64,000 nucleotides of DNA, taken from assembly GCA_016278505.1 (NCBI GenBank), contig JADQBQ010000016.1:1-64000 (forward strand), given 5' to 3'. Shown here piece after piece: positions 1 through 10,422 of the stretch. Source of the stretch: Clostridiales bacterium. GTDB taxonomy: Bacteria; Bacillota; Desulfotomaculia; Desulfotomaculales; VENG01. Position numbers and translations under genes: made by a program. Every line of letters begins with the position of its first letter. Position 1 is the stretch's first letter. The notes beneath the pieces are model-generated. The model saw only the letters and a list, made by a program, of their open reading frames with translations, searched no databases and had not been told where the DNA came from.

Positions 1-52
1 ACGTACAGTTCTTAGGCGAGAAGGAGGGAGCAATCCCTCCGACTTAGCCGAC
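1..52 (+). mobile_element. 3' terminus of a group II intron (3' strand of domain V plus domain VI), truncated by the window edge
   Basis: ACGTACAGTTC resembles the 3' strand of group II domain V (as in ...ACGTACGGTTC). It is followed by a domain VI-like hairpin GGAGGGA-GCAA-TCCCTCC (23-40), GACTTA and a terminal ..CCGAC (3' AY). Confidence 0.6.
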
Positions 53-574
53 AGTAACATATTGTCGGGAGAAGATCCGGTCATTGGGCTAGGATGTTGA
101 AACTTGCCTTATGGTTAAAAAAAGAAATCTAGGTGTTATTAGCTTCGGGTATACGCTCGAAGTTTTCTGCATTTTATGGGGGGGGGTGATGGCTACTGCA
201 AGAGGGTGTTAATGTGGCTTACATGCATTGTTTTTGGCGGCAGAAGCTTCAGCTGAAGCTTTGGCGTTTACAGCGTTGGTATTGGCAGAATTTGCTTTTG
301 AGTAAGCGTTATATGACCGGATACACCCGAAGCAAAAAATAATAATTTTTTACTCATAGGGTAGTTTCTTATGCCAGCCTGAGACCGGATCCCGCAAATA
401 AAACAAGTGCTTCGTAATCCAGACAAAATATGCATCAATTAATAGTCGTTCCCAATTATTAAAGAAAAAATCTCGGTTAAAGCTTTAAAAAACAAACGAA
501 GGAAGTTTCCCATTTTGTCATTTTTTTGATAAAATTGCATTTAGCTGTTTTTCAAAAAAAGGGGGGGCGCTGCT

Positions 575-1234
575 ATGAAGAACAAGCAACTTGCTGTCAT
601 TGGCCTTGGCCGATTTGGCATGAATTTAACAAAAGAATTAAGTCGTATGAATTATGATGTGCTAGCTATGGATAATGATGAGGATAAAATTAATGAAATT
701 GCAGAAATAGCTACTCATGCCTTTCAAGCCGATGCAATGGATGAAAAGGCTTTGCAATCTGTTGGTATCAGGAATTTTGACATAGTTGTAGTTTCTATTG
801 CAGAAAACATCCAGGTCAATATATTAACAACCATCCTATTAAAAGAGATGGGCGTTAAGAAGGTTGTTGCAAAAGCTCGAAATAACCTTCATGGCAAAGT
901 GCTAGAAAAAATAGGAGCAGACGTAATCATCTACCCTGAAAGGGATATGGCTGTAAAACTTGCACGGTCACTTGTTTCCAAAAACATTTTGGAGCATATC
1001 GATTTATCACCAACTCACAGTATTGTGGAAGTATTATCTCCCAAAATCTTTTGGGGAAGCACTTTAATGGAATTAGATGTACGGAGAAAACTAGGTATCA
1101 CCGCCCTAGCCATCAAGCGTAATCAAGAAATTATTGTCGCTCCACGTGCAAGTCAGGAAATTTTGGAAGGGGATATTCTAGTTATCATTGGGAAGAATAC
1201 GGATCTTGACCATATAAGCGAAATGGAATCTTGA
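575..1234 (+). CDS. ktrA: TrkA/KtrA-type potassium uptake regulatory protein (RCK_N + RCK_C)
   Basis: N-terminal Rossmann motif VIGLGRFGMNL and RCK_C-like tail; RBS GGGGGGGCG upstream; followed by ktrB-like sequence. Confidence 0.9.
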   Translation: MKNKQLAVIGLGRFGMNLTKELSRMNYDVLAMDNDEDKINEIAEIATHAFQADAMDEKALQSVGIRNFDIVVVSIAENIQVNILTTILLKEMGVKKVVAKARNNLHGKVLEKIGADVIIYPERDMAVKLARSLVSKNILEHIDLSPTHSIVEVLSPKIFWGSTLMELDVRRKLGITALAIKRNQEIIVAPRASQEILEGDILVIIGKNTDLDHISEMES

Positions 1235-1253
1235 TTTTAACGAGGTAATTTAA

Positions 1254-2091
1254 ATGTACAAACGACAGTTAACCCCTCCACAGTTGCTGGTTGTCAGCTT
1301 TGGAGTGCTAATTCTTATCGGCAGCATCTTACTGTCTACGCCATGGGCGATAAAAGAAGGTACGCCAGATTGGTTGACATCCATATTTACGGCTACTTCC
1401 GCTGTATGCGTTACCGGACTGGTAGTGGTGGATACTGGAACACACTGGTCTTTATTTGGACAACTTGTTATTATGTTGTTAATCCAGGTAGGTGGTTTAG
1501 GTATAATGTCTTTTGCCACCTTCTTTGCATTACTTTTAGGAAAAAGGATTTATCTTAAACAACGGCTGGTAATGCAGCAAGCTTTAAACCAACCTTCAAT
1601 CGAAGGAATCGTTAGGATTTTCCGTTATCTTTTGATATTCTCTTTTGCGATCGAGGCAATTGCTGGATTAATACTGGCTATGCACTGGTCAGGTTCTTTG
1701 GATATGCCAAAGGCACTCTGGTTTGGCATTTTCCATTCGATTTCCGCTTTCAATAATGCAGGGTTTGACTTATTTGGAGGATTTAGTAGTTTAACGACGT
1801 ATACTGCTGATCCTATAACAAATCTGGTTATATCAAGCCTATTTATTTTTGGAGGACTTGGATTTGTAGTACTCTATGAGATTTACACTTTTCGAAGAAA
1901 TAAAAGGTTTTCTTTGCATTCAAAAGTAGTGCCTTGGATTAACAACTGAATTAAATAATATGGGACGCGTGTTGATAATAATTACGATGTTTGTTGGGCG
2001 TTTGGGACCAATTACTATTGGATACGCATTGGCATATCAACATAAACAACCTAATATTCATCGCCCTAAAGGTAAAATTATGATAGGCTAA
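1254..2091 (+). pseudogene. ktrB: KtrB/TrkH potassium transporter with internal deletion (N-terminal part 1254-1949, C-terminal remnant about 1960-2091)
   Basis: The 231-aa ORF has TATSAVCVTGLVVVDTG and SAFNNAGFDLFGG pore loops, then stops. Another frame downstream encodes MGRVLIIITMFVGRLGPITIGYALAYQ, the typical KtrB C-terminus. The middle is absent. Confidence 0.8.
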
Positions 2092-2220
2092 TTACTTACT
2101 GCAACTACCACCAAAATAACACATCATTTGGGATCTTTTGCTTTTCTCTGGATATTTTCATTTTCACTCAATTTATTGAATGGCTAAATACACAATATGA
2201 AGTTTTAGAGGTGTTTTCCT

Positions 2221-3219
2221 GTGAAATCACAAAACAGGGCGATTATTATTGCTACTATAGCTTTATTATTTGTAATATTAGGTGGAAGCATTGCATTTAT
2301 GATTGTTGAGGATTTTACTTTTGTTGATGCTATTTGGTTGACTATAATTAGTATTACCACTGTGGGATTCGGCGATATTGTACCCAATTCTGTAGCCGGG
2401 CGAATTATTGTACTGTTCATTGTGATAAGCGGTTTATGGCTTTTTACATATGTTCTGGGAAATTTCTTTTCAAGTTTAGTAGAGGGTCACTTAATTGACT
2501 TATGGGGGAAAAGAATAATGATGAAAAAAGTTAAGGCTTTAAATAATCACATTATTGTTTGTGGTGCAGGACGAGTGGGCCACGAAGTAATCATGGAACT
2601 TAAAAATAACGGCACACCTTTCGTAGTAATAGAAAAAGAGGAAAAAAAATTTAAAGACCTACGGGGAGACAATGTATTATACATAGAAGGCGATGCTACT
2701 GAAGATAAAACTTTAAACTTGGCTGGCATTGAAAAAGCAAAAGGTATTATTATTTCCCTTGCTGATGATGCCGGCAATCTATTTGTTACTATGTCAGCAA
2801 GAACCATTAATCCTGGGATGAAAATAATAGCCAGGGCAAATAGGCCGGGAAACATCAATAAAATAAAGCGTGCCGGTGCAGATTCGGTATTTTGCCCATC
2901 TTTGATGGCTGGAAAAAGAATGGCTTTATCTATTATAAAACCTGCCAGCGTTGCCTATGTACAGGCTTTGACCGACACTAACAAAGTCAATTTAGAACTG
3001 GAAGAACTAATATTGGGCAAAAGTTGTCCTATAGTAAACAAGCCACTTAAGGATTCTGGAATGCGTGAAGATTTTAATACTTTACTACTAGCCTTAAAGA
3101 GAGATAACGATACAATTCTAAACCCTGGCCCAAACGAAGTACTATTACCAGGAGATATTATGATTGTTTGTGGTCCCGCAAATGAATTGTCAAAATTAGA
3201 AAAACTAGCTTTGGGATAA
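2221..3219 (+). CDS. Potassium channel protein, 2TM ion channel + TrkA-N (RCK) domain
   Basis: Selectivity filter TTVGFGDI, then NHIIVCGAGRVGHEV Rossmann motif; GTG start. Confidence 0.9.
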   Translation: MKSQNRAIIIATIALLFVILGGSIAFMIVEDFTFVDAIWLTIISITTVGFGDIVPNSVAGRIIVLFIVISGLWLFTYVLGNFFSSLVEGHLIDLWGKRIMMKKVKALNNHIIVCGAGRVGHEVIMELKNNGTPFVVIEKEEKKFKDLRGDNVLYIEGDATEDKTLNLAGIEKAKGIIISLADDAGNLFVTMSARTINPGMKIIARANRPGNINKIKRAGADSVFCPSLMAGKRMALSIIKPASVAYVQALTDTNKVNLELEELILGKSCPIVNKPLKDSGMREDFNTLLLALKRDNDTILNPGPNEVLLPGDIMIVCGPANELSKLEKLALG

Positions 3220-3328
3220 AAGTTCCTTAGAAATTGCCAAATAGTTCAGCATAAAAAAGGATAGAGGGCACTTTGCCAGTAACCCTGCTATCCCCTGCAA
3301 AACTTCATCGGGCATTATGGTTCTTGAA

Positions 3329-4270
3329 TTAATAAGCTTGCTGCACAACCTTCTGTGCATCTTGCCCGTCAACAGTTTTGACTCCTTCCAACCAAGGATT
3401 AACTACATCTAAATTATCTGCAACCCATTCCTTGGCTACTACTTCCGGATCGCGTTTTTTCTTCCCGTATTCCATGATCCACGCACTTTGAATTTCACTG
3501 TTGATTTTAAATTGCTTTAAGAACCTGGTCAGGTTAGGATCATCTTCAGGCAGCCCGCTCCTGGCAATGGTACCGATCTTACTGGGCTTGCCCCAAATAC
3601 TTTCCGGGTCATCCAGGTACTTCATATCATAAGCCACATTCATCCAGTGGGGCTTCCAACCACTGAACACAATCCATTCCTTGGACTCGGTAGCTCTCTC
3701 CACGGAAGCCAGCATGGCGGATGTGCTGCTCTCCAGCACCTTCCAGTCACCCAAACCATAGGTGTCATTGTCAACAGCTTTCATCATAATTTCATTACCG
3801 GCATTACCCGGTTCGATTCCATAAATCTTGCGGTCAAATTTGTCTGCATACTTGTCCAAATCCGCCAGGGATTTAACCCCTGCTTCATATACATAAGTGG
3901 GGACAGCTGACCGGTACAGACTCTTTTCCACATTATTACCCAACACCACAATGGTGCCGTCATCAATGTATTGCTGCAAAGTATCTCCCAGGCTATTAAA
4001 CCAGGTTCCGGCAAAGGCATCTACATCACCCGTGGACACGGCCTTAAGCAGTATGGGCACCGTAAAGGTATTAATTTTAACTTCATAGCCAAGGTTGTCT
4101 AAAACTTCCTTTAATACATAGGTTTTTTGAGTTACTCCCGGCCATTCAACAATGCCTAAAGTAACATCTTTCTGAAAGGTCTGTTCACTACCGGTGTTTT
4201 CTTCTTGCTGCTGTGGTGCTTGCTCACCACATGCAGTAAGGGTACCTACAGATAGAATCAACAGCAACAT
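3329..4270 (-). CDS. Glycine betaine/proline ABC transporter substrate-binding protein (OpuAC/ProX-like lipoprotein), orphan
   Basis: Lipobox-like LTACGE; similar in type to the OpuAC protein at 47850-48719; no permease/ATPase adjacent. Confidence 0.8.
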   Translation of the reverse strand: MLLLILSVGTLTACGEQAPQQQEENTGSEQTFQKDVTLGIVEWPGVTQKTYVLKEVLDNLGYEVKINTFTVPILLKAVSTGDVDAFAGTWFNSLGDTLQQYIDDGTIVVLGNNVEKSLYRSAVPTYVYEAGVKSLADLDKYADKFDRKIYGIEPGNAGNEIMMKAVDNDTYGLGDWKVLESSTSAMLASVERATESKEWIVFSGWKPHWMNVAYDMKYLDDPESIWGKPSKIGTIARSGLPEDDPNLTRFLKQFKINSEIQSAWIMEYGKKKRDPEVVAKEWVADNLDVVNPWLEGVKTVDGQDAQKVVQQAY

Positions 4271-4395
4271 AACTACTAAAGAAATATGTTTTCTTATAAT
4301 GGTGAAAACCTCCCTGTAAATTTATTCATACTATATGTGTAGTCACATCAAATTGCATAGCAGATAAAATTTCACCCCCAATATTTTCAATTGTT

Positions 4396-4743
4396 TTACC
4401 TGTTGCCAAGAACTTCTGCTATTTTTTCCTTGACTTCTTTAGCCTCGACTGCACCCGCGAGTTTTCCTTTATATTCGCCCTCATTGAAAAAAACTATTTG
4501 CGGAACTCCCATTAAGGAAAATCTTTGGCATAAGTTGTTATTTTCTTCAGCATCAACAAAATAGAAACCAAATTCACCTTCATATTGAGATTGTAATTTT
4601 TCTAACACCGAAAGGACCTCTTTACATATGTGGCAACTTTTTCTGGAGAAGATCACCAGGCAGGGCTCACAGTTATCATAGATAGTTTCTTCAAATTGGT
4701 TTGAGTTTAATTGTTGCAAAGACATATTTTTCCACCCCTCCAA
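4396..4743 (-). CDS. Thioredoxin-family protein
   Basis: CHIC redox motif (SRKSCHICKEV), cis-Pro region MGVPQIVFF. Confidence 0.8.
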   Translation of the reverse strand: MEGWKNMSLQQLNSNQFEETIYDNCEPCLVIFSRKSCHICKEVLSVLEKLQSQYEGEFGFYFVDAEENNNLCQRFSLMGVPQIVFFNEGEYKGKLAGAVEAKEVKEKIAEVLGNR

Positions 4744-4823
4744 TTAACCAGGCTTATGTTGCGCTTTTATTTTACCTCGCTTTAAAAAACAGCTATCGGA
4801 GTGTTACCCCGATAGCTTGTTTA

Positions 4824-6872
4824 TTAAATATCTTCTGACAGAATCTGATAAACCGGAGCGCCTTCACATTGCGCAGGGTAACGCAAACCTAACAATGCTG
4901 AAATTGAAGGTGTAACGTCAACTTGTCTGATAATACGTTCTGTTTTACATCCGGGCTTAATGCCAGGACCTGCCGCTACAAAAATTGGTGAAACTGATGA
5001 TTCAAAATATCCCTCTGAAGTTGAAATACCATCGCCATGCAATCTGTTGTATCCTTCTTCAATGGAGAAGAAAATATCACCACATTCCGGACCATTAGCA
5101 CCAAGTAGCACTGCGTCTTTGTTTCTTAAAGCGATACCGATAACACGTTTACCTGTCCTATGATCTCTGTAATTGTACAAATCAGAGATTATTTGTTCTT
5201 CCAAATCATACTTATCTTTCGGATCTACAATACCATATTTGTCTCGACCTTTGAGATTGACATAAATATAGTTACTACGGATCTGAACAGCCCTTGTCTT
5301 TTCCCAATCTACTTCTCTTAGGGAATTGCCGTTTTCATCTTTTTTCATCACTGTATAGCCCAATTCTTCCATCACCGGTGTACTAAGGCCGCCATATTCA
5401 CCAATAATAGGAGGTACGTTTTCCCCAACTATCAGACCATGGTCACTTACAAGTAACACGGTCCAACCTTCATCCAATAAATGCATGAATTCACCGAGAT
5501 AATCATCTGTTTGCAGATAGAATTTTTCAATAAAATCTTGATAGGTTTTTTCATCTGTATAATTCCAAGGTTCCAGTGTCTTCGCCAGATGCCATAACTG
5601 GTGACCTGCACAATCAATATTATGGAGATGGGATATAACTACTTCATATCCCTTTTCTTTAATGCAATAATTCAGGCAGTCGGCTTGCCATTTGTTATAA
5701 GGTACCCAAGAAGGTTCAAATACTTCACGAACTATATCATCCTCTTCACCACCGATTAAACTAACAGGTGGAACATGACCAACATTTTCAATTATTTCTT
5801 TATAAAGAGATTTGGGATGCCATAATTGGTCACTAGAAATATCTAAAGCATTACTAATCCAAAGTCTAACCTTTTCACCTGCTGGATCGAGTTCCATAAT
5901 CTTCATCGAGCGGCATGCCGGCTTAGTAACTTCATTTTTTGTAACATCATCAATAATACCGGTAACCATTTTATCTTTTTCTAAAGTAACAATGGGCGTT
6001 TCTGCCTTCTTATTCTTATAAATAGCCACTCGATCATATTCGCCGGCTTCATTTTTAAGAATTAAGGCTGGACGTCTCATTACACCACCGGAAGTAAGGA
6101 TGGTGAATTCTTTAGCCCCTTCCGGAGCATTTACCCAACCTGCAGCATCTCTAAGAGGAGAGTTGACAATATCATAAGCTACCTTACTACCAATAACAAC
6201 TTCTGTATCCTCTTCCTCCATAACATAAGTACGAATTTCTTCACCTTCACGGGATTTATCGCCCCACCAAAGTTCCATCATTTCATCATCAACATCATCG
6301 TCTAAAGTGTCTTCCAAATCGGTAATTATGCAACCAACACCGGCTTGCTTCTCCACTCTTGGCGCGTAACGTACTTCTTCAATTTCAGGTGTAGCGACAA
6401 TAATTTTTTCCCAATCAAGCTGTGCAACGCCCATATTAACTGAACCTGGTTGTGTACCATCCACAACACTCAGATTTTCACTGGTAGATGACGGGGGCCA
6501 AGCGCTCCCGGGCCAATGCCAAACCATAGTTTTCAAACCTGCTTCGGCAGTAATATTCCATATTTGTTCTGCGGTGCAATTACGAGAATCTAAATTATAA
6601 ACAACCGCATCTAGACTTTTGGGAGATTGCTTCCAAAAACAGGTGATATTATGAGTTCCTGGATAAGCACCCGTAGCAAGTGTGGTCCAACAAGGCGGTG
6701 TAATCGTTGGAATAGCACCAAGTAGGGTCAAATCTTCTCTAGCAGCTCCCCGGTCAATCAATTTTTGCAAGTTAGGCATTTTCCCCTCAGCTAAGAATTT
6801 CCGGCTAATTCTGGGATCCATGCCATCAACGCCTAATACCAATACTTTATTGGTAAGTGCCTTTCTTTTCAT
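4824..6872 (-). CDS. Alkaline phosphatase superfamily protein (type I phosphodiesterase / nucleotide pyrophosphatase-like)
   Basis: VLGVDGMDPR, TPPCWTTLATGAYPG, VSDHGL motifs. Confidence 0.85.
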   Translation of the reverse strand: MKRKALTNKVLVLGVDGMDPRISRKFLAEGKMPNLQKLIDRGAAREDLTLLGAIPTITPPCWTTLATGAYPGTHNITCFWKQSPKSLDAVVYNLDSRNCTAEQIWNITAEAGLKTMVWHWPGSAWPPSSTSENLSVVDGTQPGSVNMGVAQLDWEKIIVATPEIEEVRYAPRVEKQAGVGCIITDLEDTLDDDVDDEMMELWWGDKSREGEEIRTYVMEEEDTEVVIGSKVAYDIVNSPLRDAAGWVNAPEGAKEFTILTSGGVMRRPALILKNEAGEYDRVAIYKNKKAETPIVTLEKDKMVTGIIDDVTKNEVTKPACRSMKIMELDPAGEKVRLWISNALDISSDQLWHPKSLYKEIIENVGHVPPVSLIGGEEDDIVREVFEPSWVPYNKWQADCLNYCIKEKGYEVVISHLHNIDCAGHQLWHLAKTLEPWNYTDEKTYQDFIEKFYLQTDDYLGEFMHLLDEGWTVLLVSDHGLIVGENVPPIIGEYGGLSTPVMEELGYTVMKKDENGNSLREVDWEKTRAVQIRSNYIYVNLKGRDKYGIVDPKDKYDLEEQIISDLYNYRDHRTGKRVIGIALRNKDAVLLGANGPECGDIFFSIEEGYNRLHGDGISTSEGYFESSVSPIFVAAGPGIKPGCKTERIIRQVDVTPSISALLGLRYPAQCEGAPVYQILSEDI

Positions 6873-7117
6873 AAATTTAATCTCCCTCCCTTACCAATAT
6901 TTCACTAATTAACATTTAATTGTTTAATATTGAGTTATCAATAATCTATTTGTGGTCATCAAAAACCAACTATGTGTTCACTTTATCACTCTCACTTTTT
7001 TTTGGGAATCAACAAAAATAGATACGGGATATCGGATAAATAGAATGGTAGACTAGAATTTACTGTTTCAAAGGTTTAAAATAAGAATATAAATAACTCG
7101 ACACAATAACGAAGGGA

Positions 7118-8020
7118 GTGTTAGCTGTGAAACTTACTCAACTGCATTATTTTATCGAAGCAGCCAAGTATAATTCTATTTCTATTGCTGCTGAAAAAAA
7201 TTACATTTCGCAATCAGCATTAAGCGCTTCTATTGCAAATTTAGAGAAAGAGCTCAATATCCTTTTGCTTGAGCGGAACTGCAAAGGAGTACAGCCCACT
7301 GAGGTCGGTAATCAGGTTATCGAAAAAGCTGTTGAAATTTTTTCAATTATTGATGAAATACGTGCTTTCTCACCAGACTATCAATCAGAAATGATTCATA
7401 TATCAGCCATTCCCTGTATTTGTGATTTTCTAATTCCCGAATGTATTATGAGGCTAACAAAGAATAATCTGCCTCTCAAATTATCCGTTCATACTGATGA
7501 AACTACGGAAGTTATCCGCAAGGTAACTTCCGGTTTTTCAAGTATAGGTCTACTTATTCATGACAGCACTTTATATTTAGGTACTCTTGAATATTATCCA
7601 TTATTTACCGATCGCTATGTACTATATGTGGGACAGGCTTCTCCGTTATACAATAAACAAAGTATCACTTTACAAGAAGCTCTATTAGAACCATATATCG
7701 CTTATCGTGAAGAATTTCAAACCCAAAACTCAGGGTTAAGCTCACTTTTTAATGGCATACAAAAGCCAAATATCGCTTTTCGTACAGATGAACTCAGCAA
7801 CATCCGTAGAATGATACAATACTCAAATTATGTTGCTTTTTTTCCAGAAAAAATGTCACAAAAAGACATCTATTTGCAAAACGGGGCAATTCGTGCCATA
7901 CCGATCTCTGACTTCGATACTAACATTTCCGTCGGCTATGTTATAAATCCAAAATATAGGATTCCTAATATTATCAATGATTTTATAAAATCAATATGCG
8001 AAAACTTTGAAGCCTTATAA
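7118..8020 (+). CDS. LysR-family transcriptional regulator
   Basis: N-terminal HTH: LTQLHYFIEAAKYNSISIAAEKNYISQSALSASIANLEKELN; divergent from the phosphodiesterase gene. Confidence 0.88.
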   Translation: MLAVKLTQLHYFIEAAKYNSISIAAEKNYISQSALSASIANLEKELNILLLERNCKGVQPTEVGNQVIEKAVEIFSIIDEIRAFSPDYQSEMIHISAIPCICDFLIPECIMRLTKNNLPLKLSVHTDETTEVIRKVTSGFSSIGLLIHDSTLYLGTLEYYPLFTDRYVLYVGQASPLYNKQSITLQEALLEPYIAYREEFQTQNSGLSSLFNGIQKPNIAFRTDELSNIRRMIQYSNYVAFFPEKMSQKDIYLQNGAIRAIPISDFDTNISVGYVINPKYRIPNIINDFIKSICENFEAL

Positions 8021-8098
8021 TTTTTATGCCGGTCAAGGTGAAATGGACCCTAACCGGCAAATACAACATTTTATTCAATTTGATTTAGAAGAATGAAA

Positions 8099-8587
8099 TT
8101 AGTCTGCTTTTAACCATAAGGGCATTTCTAATATGGACACTGCTGCTGCTCCTCGCGTATGGGGCGGTAAACGGTATTTTATTGTTTTTTTGGACACCAA
8201 ACTGCCCAGCGCTGTGTAGCGGCGCATTTGTGATTTGACCCTGGCCATAAGCTCCAGCGGGTTAAATGGTTTGGTTACATAATCATCAGCACCAAAGTTT
8301 AGCCCGGTAATTTTATCCGTATCCTCTGATTTGGCGGATAGTATTATAATAGGGATATTTAGTTCCTCACGAATCTTTATCGTTGTAGACAGGCCATCCA
8401 GTTCCGGCATCATGATATCCAGCAGAACCAGATGGATTTTCTGTTCAGACAAAGCCTTTAAGACCTGAATTCCGTTATAGGCTTTTACTACCCCGTAATT
8501 TTCTTGCTTTAGGTATATTTCCAAAGCATCAACTATTGCGCTATCATCATCACACACTAAGACATTCAGTTTATCCATTAAGATCAC
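8099..8587 (-). pseudogene. Response regulator receiver protein, probable truncated OmpR/PhoB-type regulator
   Basis: Intact receiver (DDD, VLLDIMMPELDG, TKPF) but only an unrelated ~33-aa tail where a winged helix would be expected. Confidence 0.6.
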
Positions 8588-8845
8588 CCCACTATATTGT
8601 TATATTATCTTACAATTAAATCACCTGCCTTTATAAAATAATTCTGACAGGCAATCTTTGCAAAACATTTGATAAAATTATTAAGACTTTCTTAAGATTA
8701 CCTACGCAATAATTCATCTCTTTCACCGGTCACTCCAATGATAATAAAGTACTTTTTGCGAAAGGTAATGTATAAAGCGTAGACGCTTAAAAAATATTTT
8801 TATGTTCCATGCAAACAGGAACAATACTTCTGTCATGTCGAAGAA

Positions 8846-9961
8846 TTGAACATAGTCCAAGACAAACTAGAAAGCATGAGGGGGATTATTAATTTGAAAG
8901 AAGCCGAGGAATTTAAGGTAATCGAATGCAAGGGAAATCCTTATGAAATAGGCAGGCAGCACGGCGCGGCGTGCAGGGAAAATATCTTAAAATCTCTGGA
9001 GATGAATTTTGGTGCCCTTATACACGGGCAAAAGGCCACCAAAGAAGACGTGATTAACAATGCCCTGAAATTTCTCCCCAATGTAAAAAGCTTTGACCCG
9101 GCTATTATTGAGATGGTTAATGGGCAGGCAGACGGTGCCGGCATCAGCTTTGAAGAAGCTTTTTCGCTGAAATGCATGTTGGAACTGGGCTTATATTACA
9201 ACCAGATTATAGGCCTGTGCACATCCTTTGCCGCCACCGGAGATGCTACCGCAGACGGGAAGACCATCCTGGGGCAGAACATTGATTGGATGGCCGGCTT
9301 TCCCATGGACCTTTTAAAATTTGAACACAAAAGCGGACAGAAACAGCTTATTCTTTCCCTGGGCGGTATTGCCGAATACACCCTTAGCTCAGCCGGCTTT
9401 GGTATATGTGCAAACTCTGTATTTAACCCCGTGGAAGATTATTACATGGGTATCCCCCTGGGCTGTTACCTGCCCAAGGCCATGCGGCAGAAAAAAATGG
9501 GCGACGCCCTGGGTATCCTCTGCCTGGCCGCACGGGGCATAGGGTACTACCAGCTGGCCAGCGCCGAAGGTGATATGGCCGGTATAGAAAGCGTTCTGGA
9601 TGACTTTAATGTTTTACAGCCTGAAAATGATATGCTGGTTCATGCCAACCATTATCTAACGGACAACTTTAAAAAAGGGGACTGGGCATACATAATGCTG
9701 CCGGACAGCTACCTGCGTGTAACCCGCATGCAAAGGCTCATGGACAAGCAGCGCGGCAGCATCACCCCGCAGGTAATGATGGACATATTATCTGACCATA
9801 ACAACTACCCGGCTTCGATTTGCAGGCACGTGGACAACGACAAGCCGCCGCAATTCCGGTCGGAAACACTAGCTTCATTTATTATGGTTCCAGAAGACGG
9901 GGTAATGTATATTGCCTATGGGAACCCTTGTGAATACGAGTTTGTGGAATACAAATTATAA
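8846..9961 (+). CDS. C45-family autoproteolytic acyltransferase/hydrolase-like protein
   Basis: GNPYEIGRQHGAACRENI and GLCTSFAATGDAT around the likely Ntn Cys; true start may be TTG at 8894, preceded by GAGGGGG. Confidence 0.75.
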   Translation: MNIVQDKLESMRGIINLKEAEEFKVIECKGNPYEIGRQHGAACRENILKSLEMNFGALIHGQKATKEDVINNALKFLPNVKSFDPAIIEMVNGQADGAGISFEEAFSLKCMLELGLYYNQIIGLCTSFAATGDATADGKTILGQNIDWMAGFPMDLLKFEHKSGQKQLILSLGGIAEYTLSSAGFGICANSVFNPVEDYYMGIPLGCYLPKAMRQKKMGDALGILCLAARGIGYYQLASAEGDMAGIESVLDDFNVLQPENDMLVHANHYLTDNFKKGDWAYIMLPDSYLRVTRMQRLMDKQRGSITPQVMMDILSDHNNYPASICRHVDNDKPPQFRSETLASFIMVPEDGVMYIAYGNPCEYEFVEYKL

Positions 9962-9991
9962 TATTACTACCCAGCCTGCAACGAAGGTATG

Positions 9992-10408
9992 TCAGGCCGG
10001 GCTAAATTTAAACCCGTACCTGATTACCCCTTCTTCCTCATAAATTTTTCTGAATACTGCTTGTACCGACATGCCTATGGCAATCCCCTCTTCAGGGGGG
10101 TTAACCATCTGGGTAATCACCCGGGGGCCTTCTTCCAGCTCAACGATTAATACGGGATAGCTTCCCTTACACCGGGCTTCCGTTTCAAATTCGGGCGGTG
10201 CGCCACCCCCGGCAATTACAGTGTAGGAATATACCGCGCCCCTGCCGCTCAGCCGGACATCCTCAAAGCTTGCACCCTGCAAACAGTATTTGCACACCGC
10301 CTTAGGGGGAAAATTGATCTTACCACAGGACTTACAGAGCTTACCGGTTAACCTGTAGCGCTGGGGAACCGCCCTCTGGTACATGGGAATGGATATATGA
10401 GCGCTCAT
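9992..10408 (-). CDS. DUF35 / OB-fold zinc-ribbon protein (thiolase accessory)
   Basis: CKSCGKINFPPKAVCKYC rubredoxin-like Zn ribbon followed by OB-fold; directly downstream of HMGCS-like and thiolase-like genes. Confidence 0.85.
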   Translation of the reverse strand: MSAHISIPMYQRAVPQRYRLTGKLCKSCGKINFPPKAVCKYCLQGASFEDVRLSGRGAVYSYTVIAGGGAPPEFETEARCKGSYPVLIVELEEGPRVITQMVNPPEEGIAIGMSVQAVFRKIYEEEGVIRYGFKFSPA

Positions 10409-10422
10409 ATTATCACCTCTGA

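Noticed and set aside
60-570. c-di-AMP (ydaO) riboswitch upstream of ktrA
   Set aside because: ktrA genes often have one, but I could not match the conserved ydaO core; the left end fits a group II intron terminus instead.
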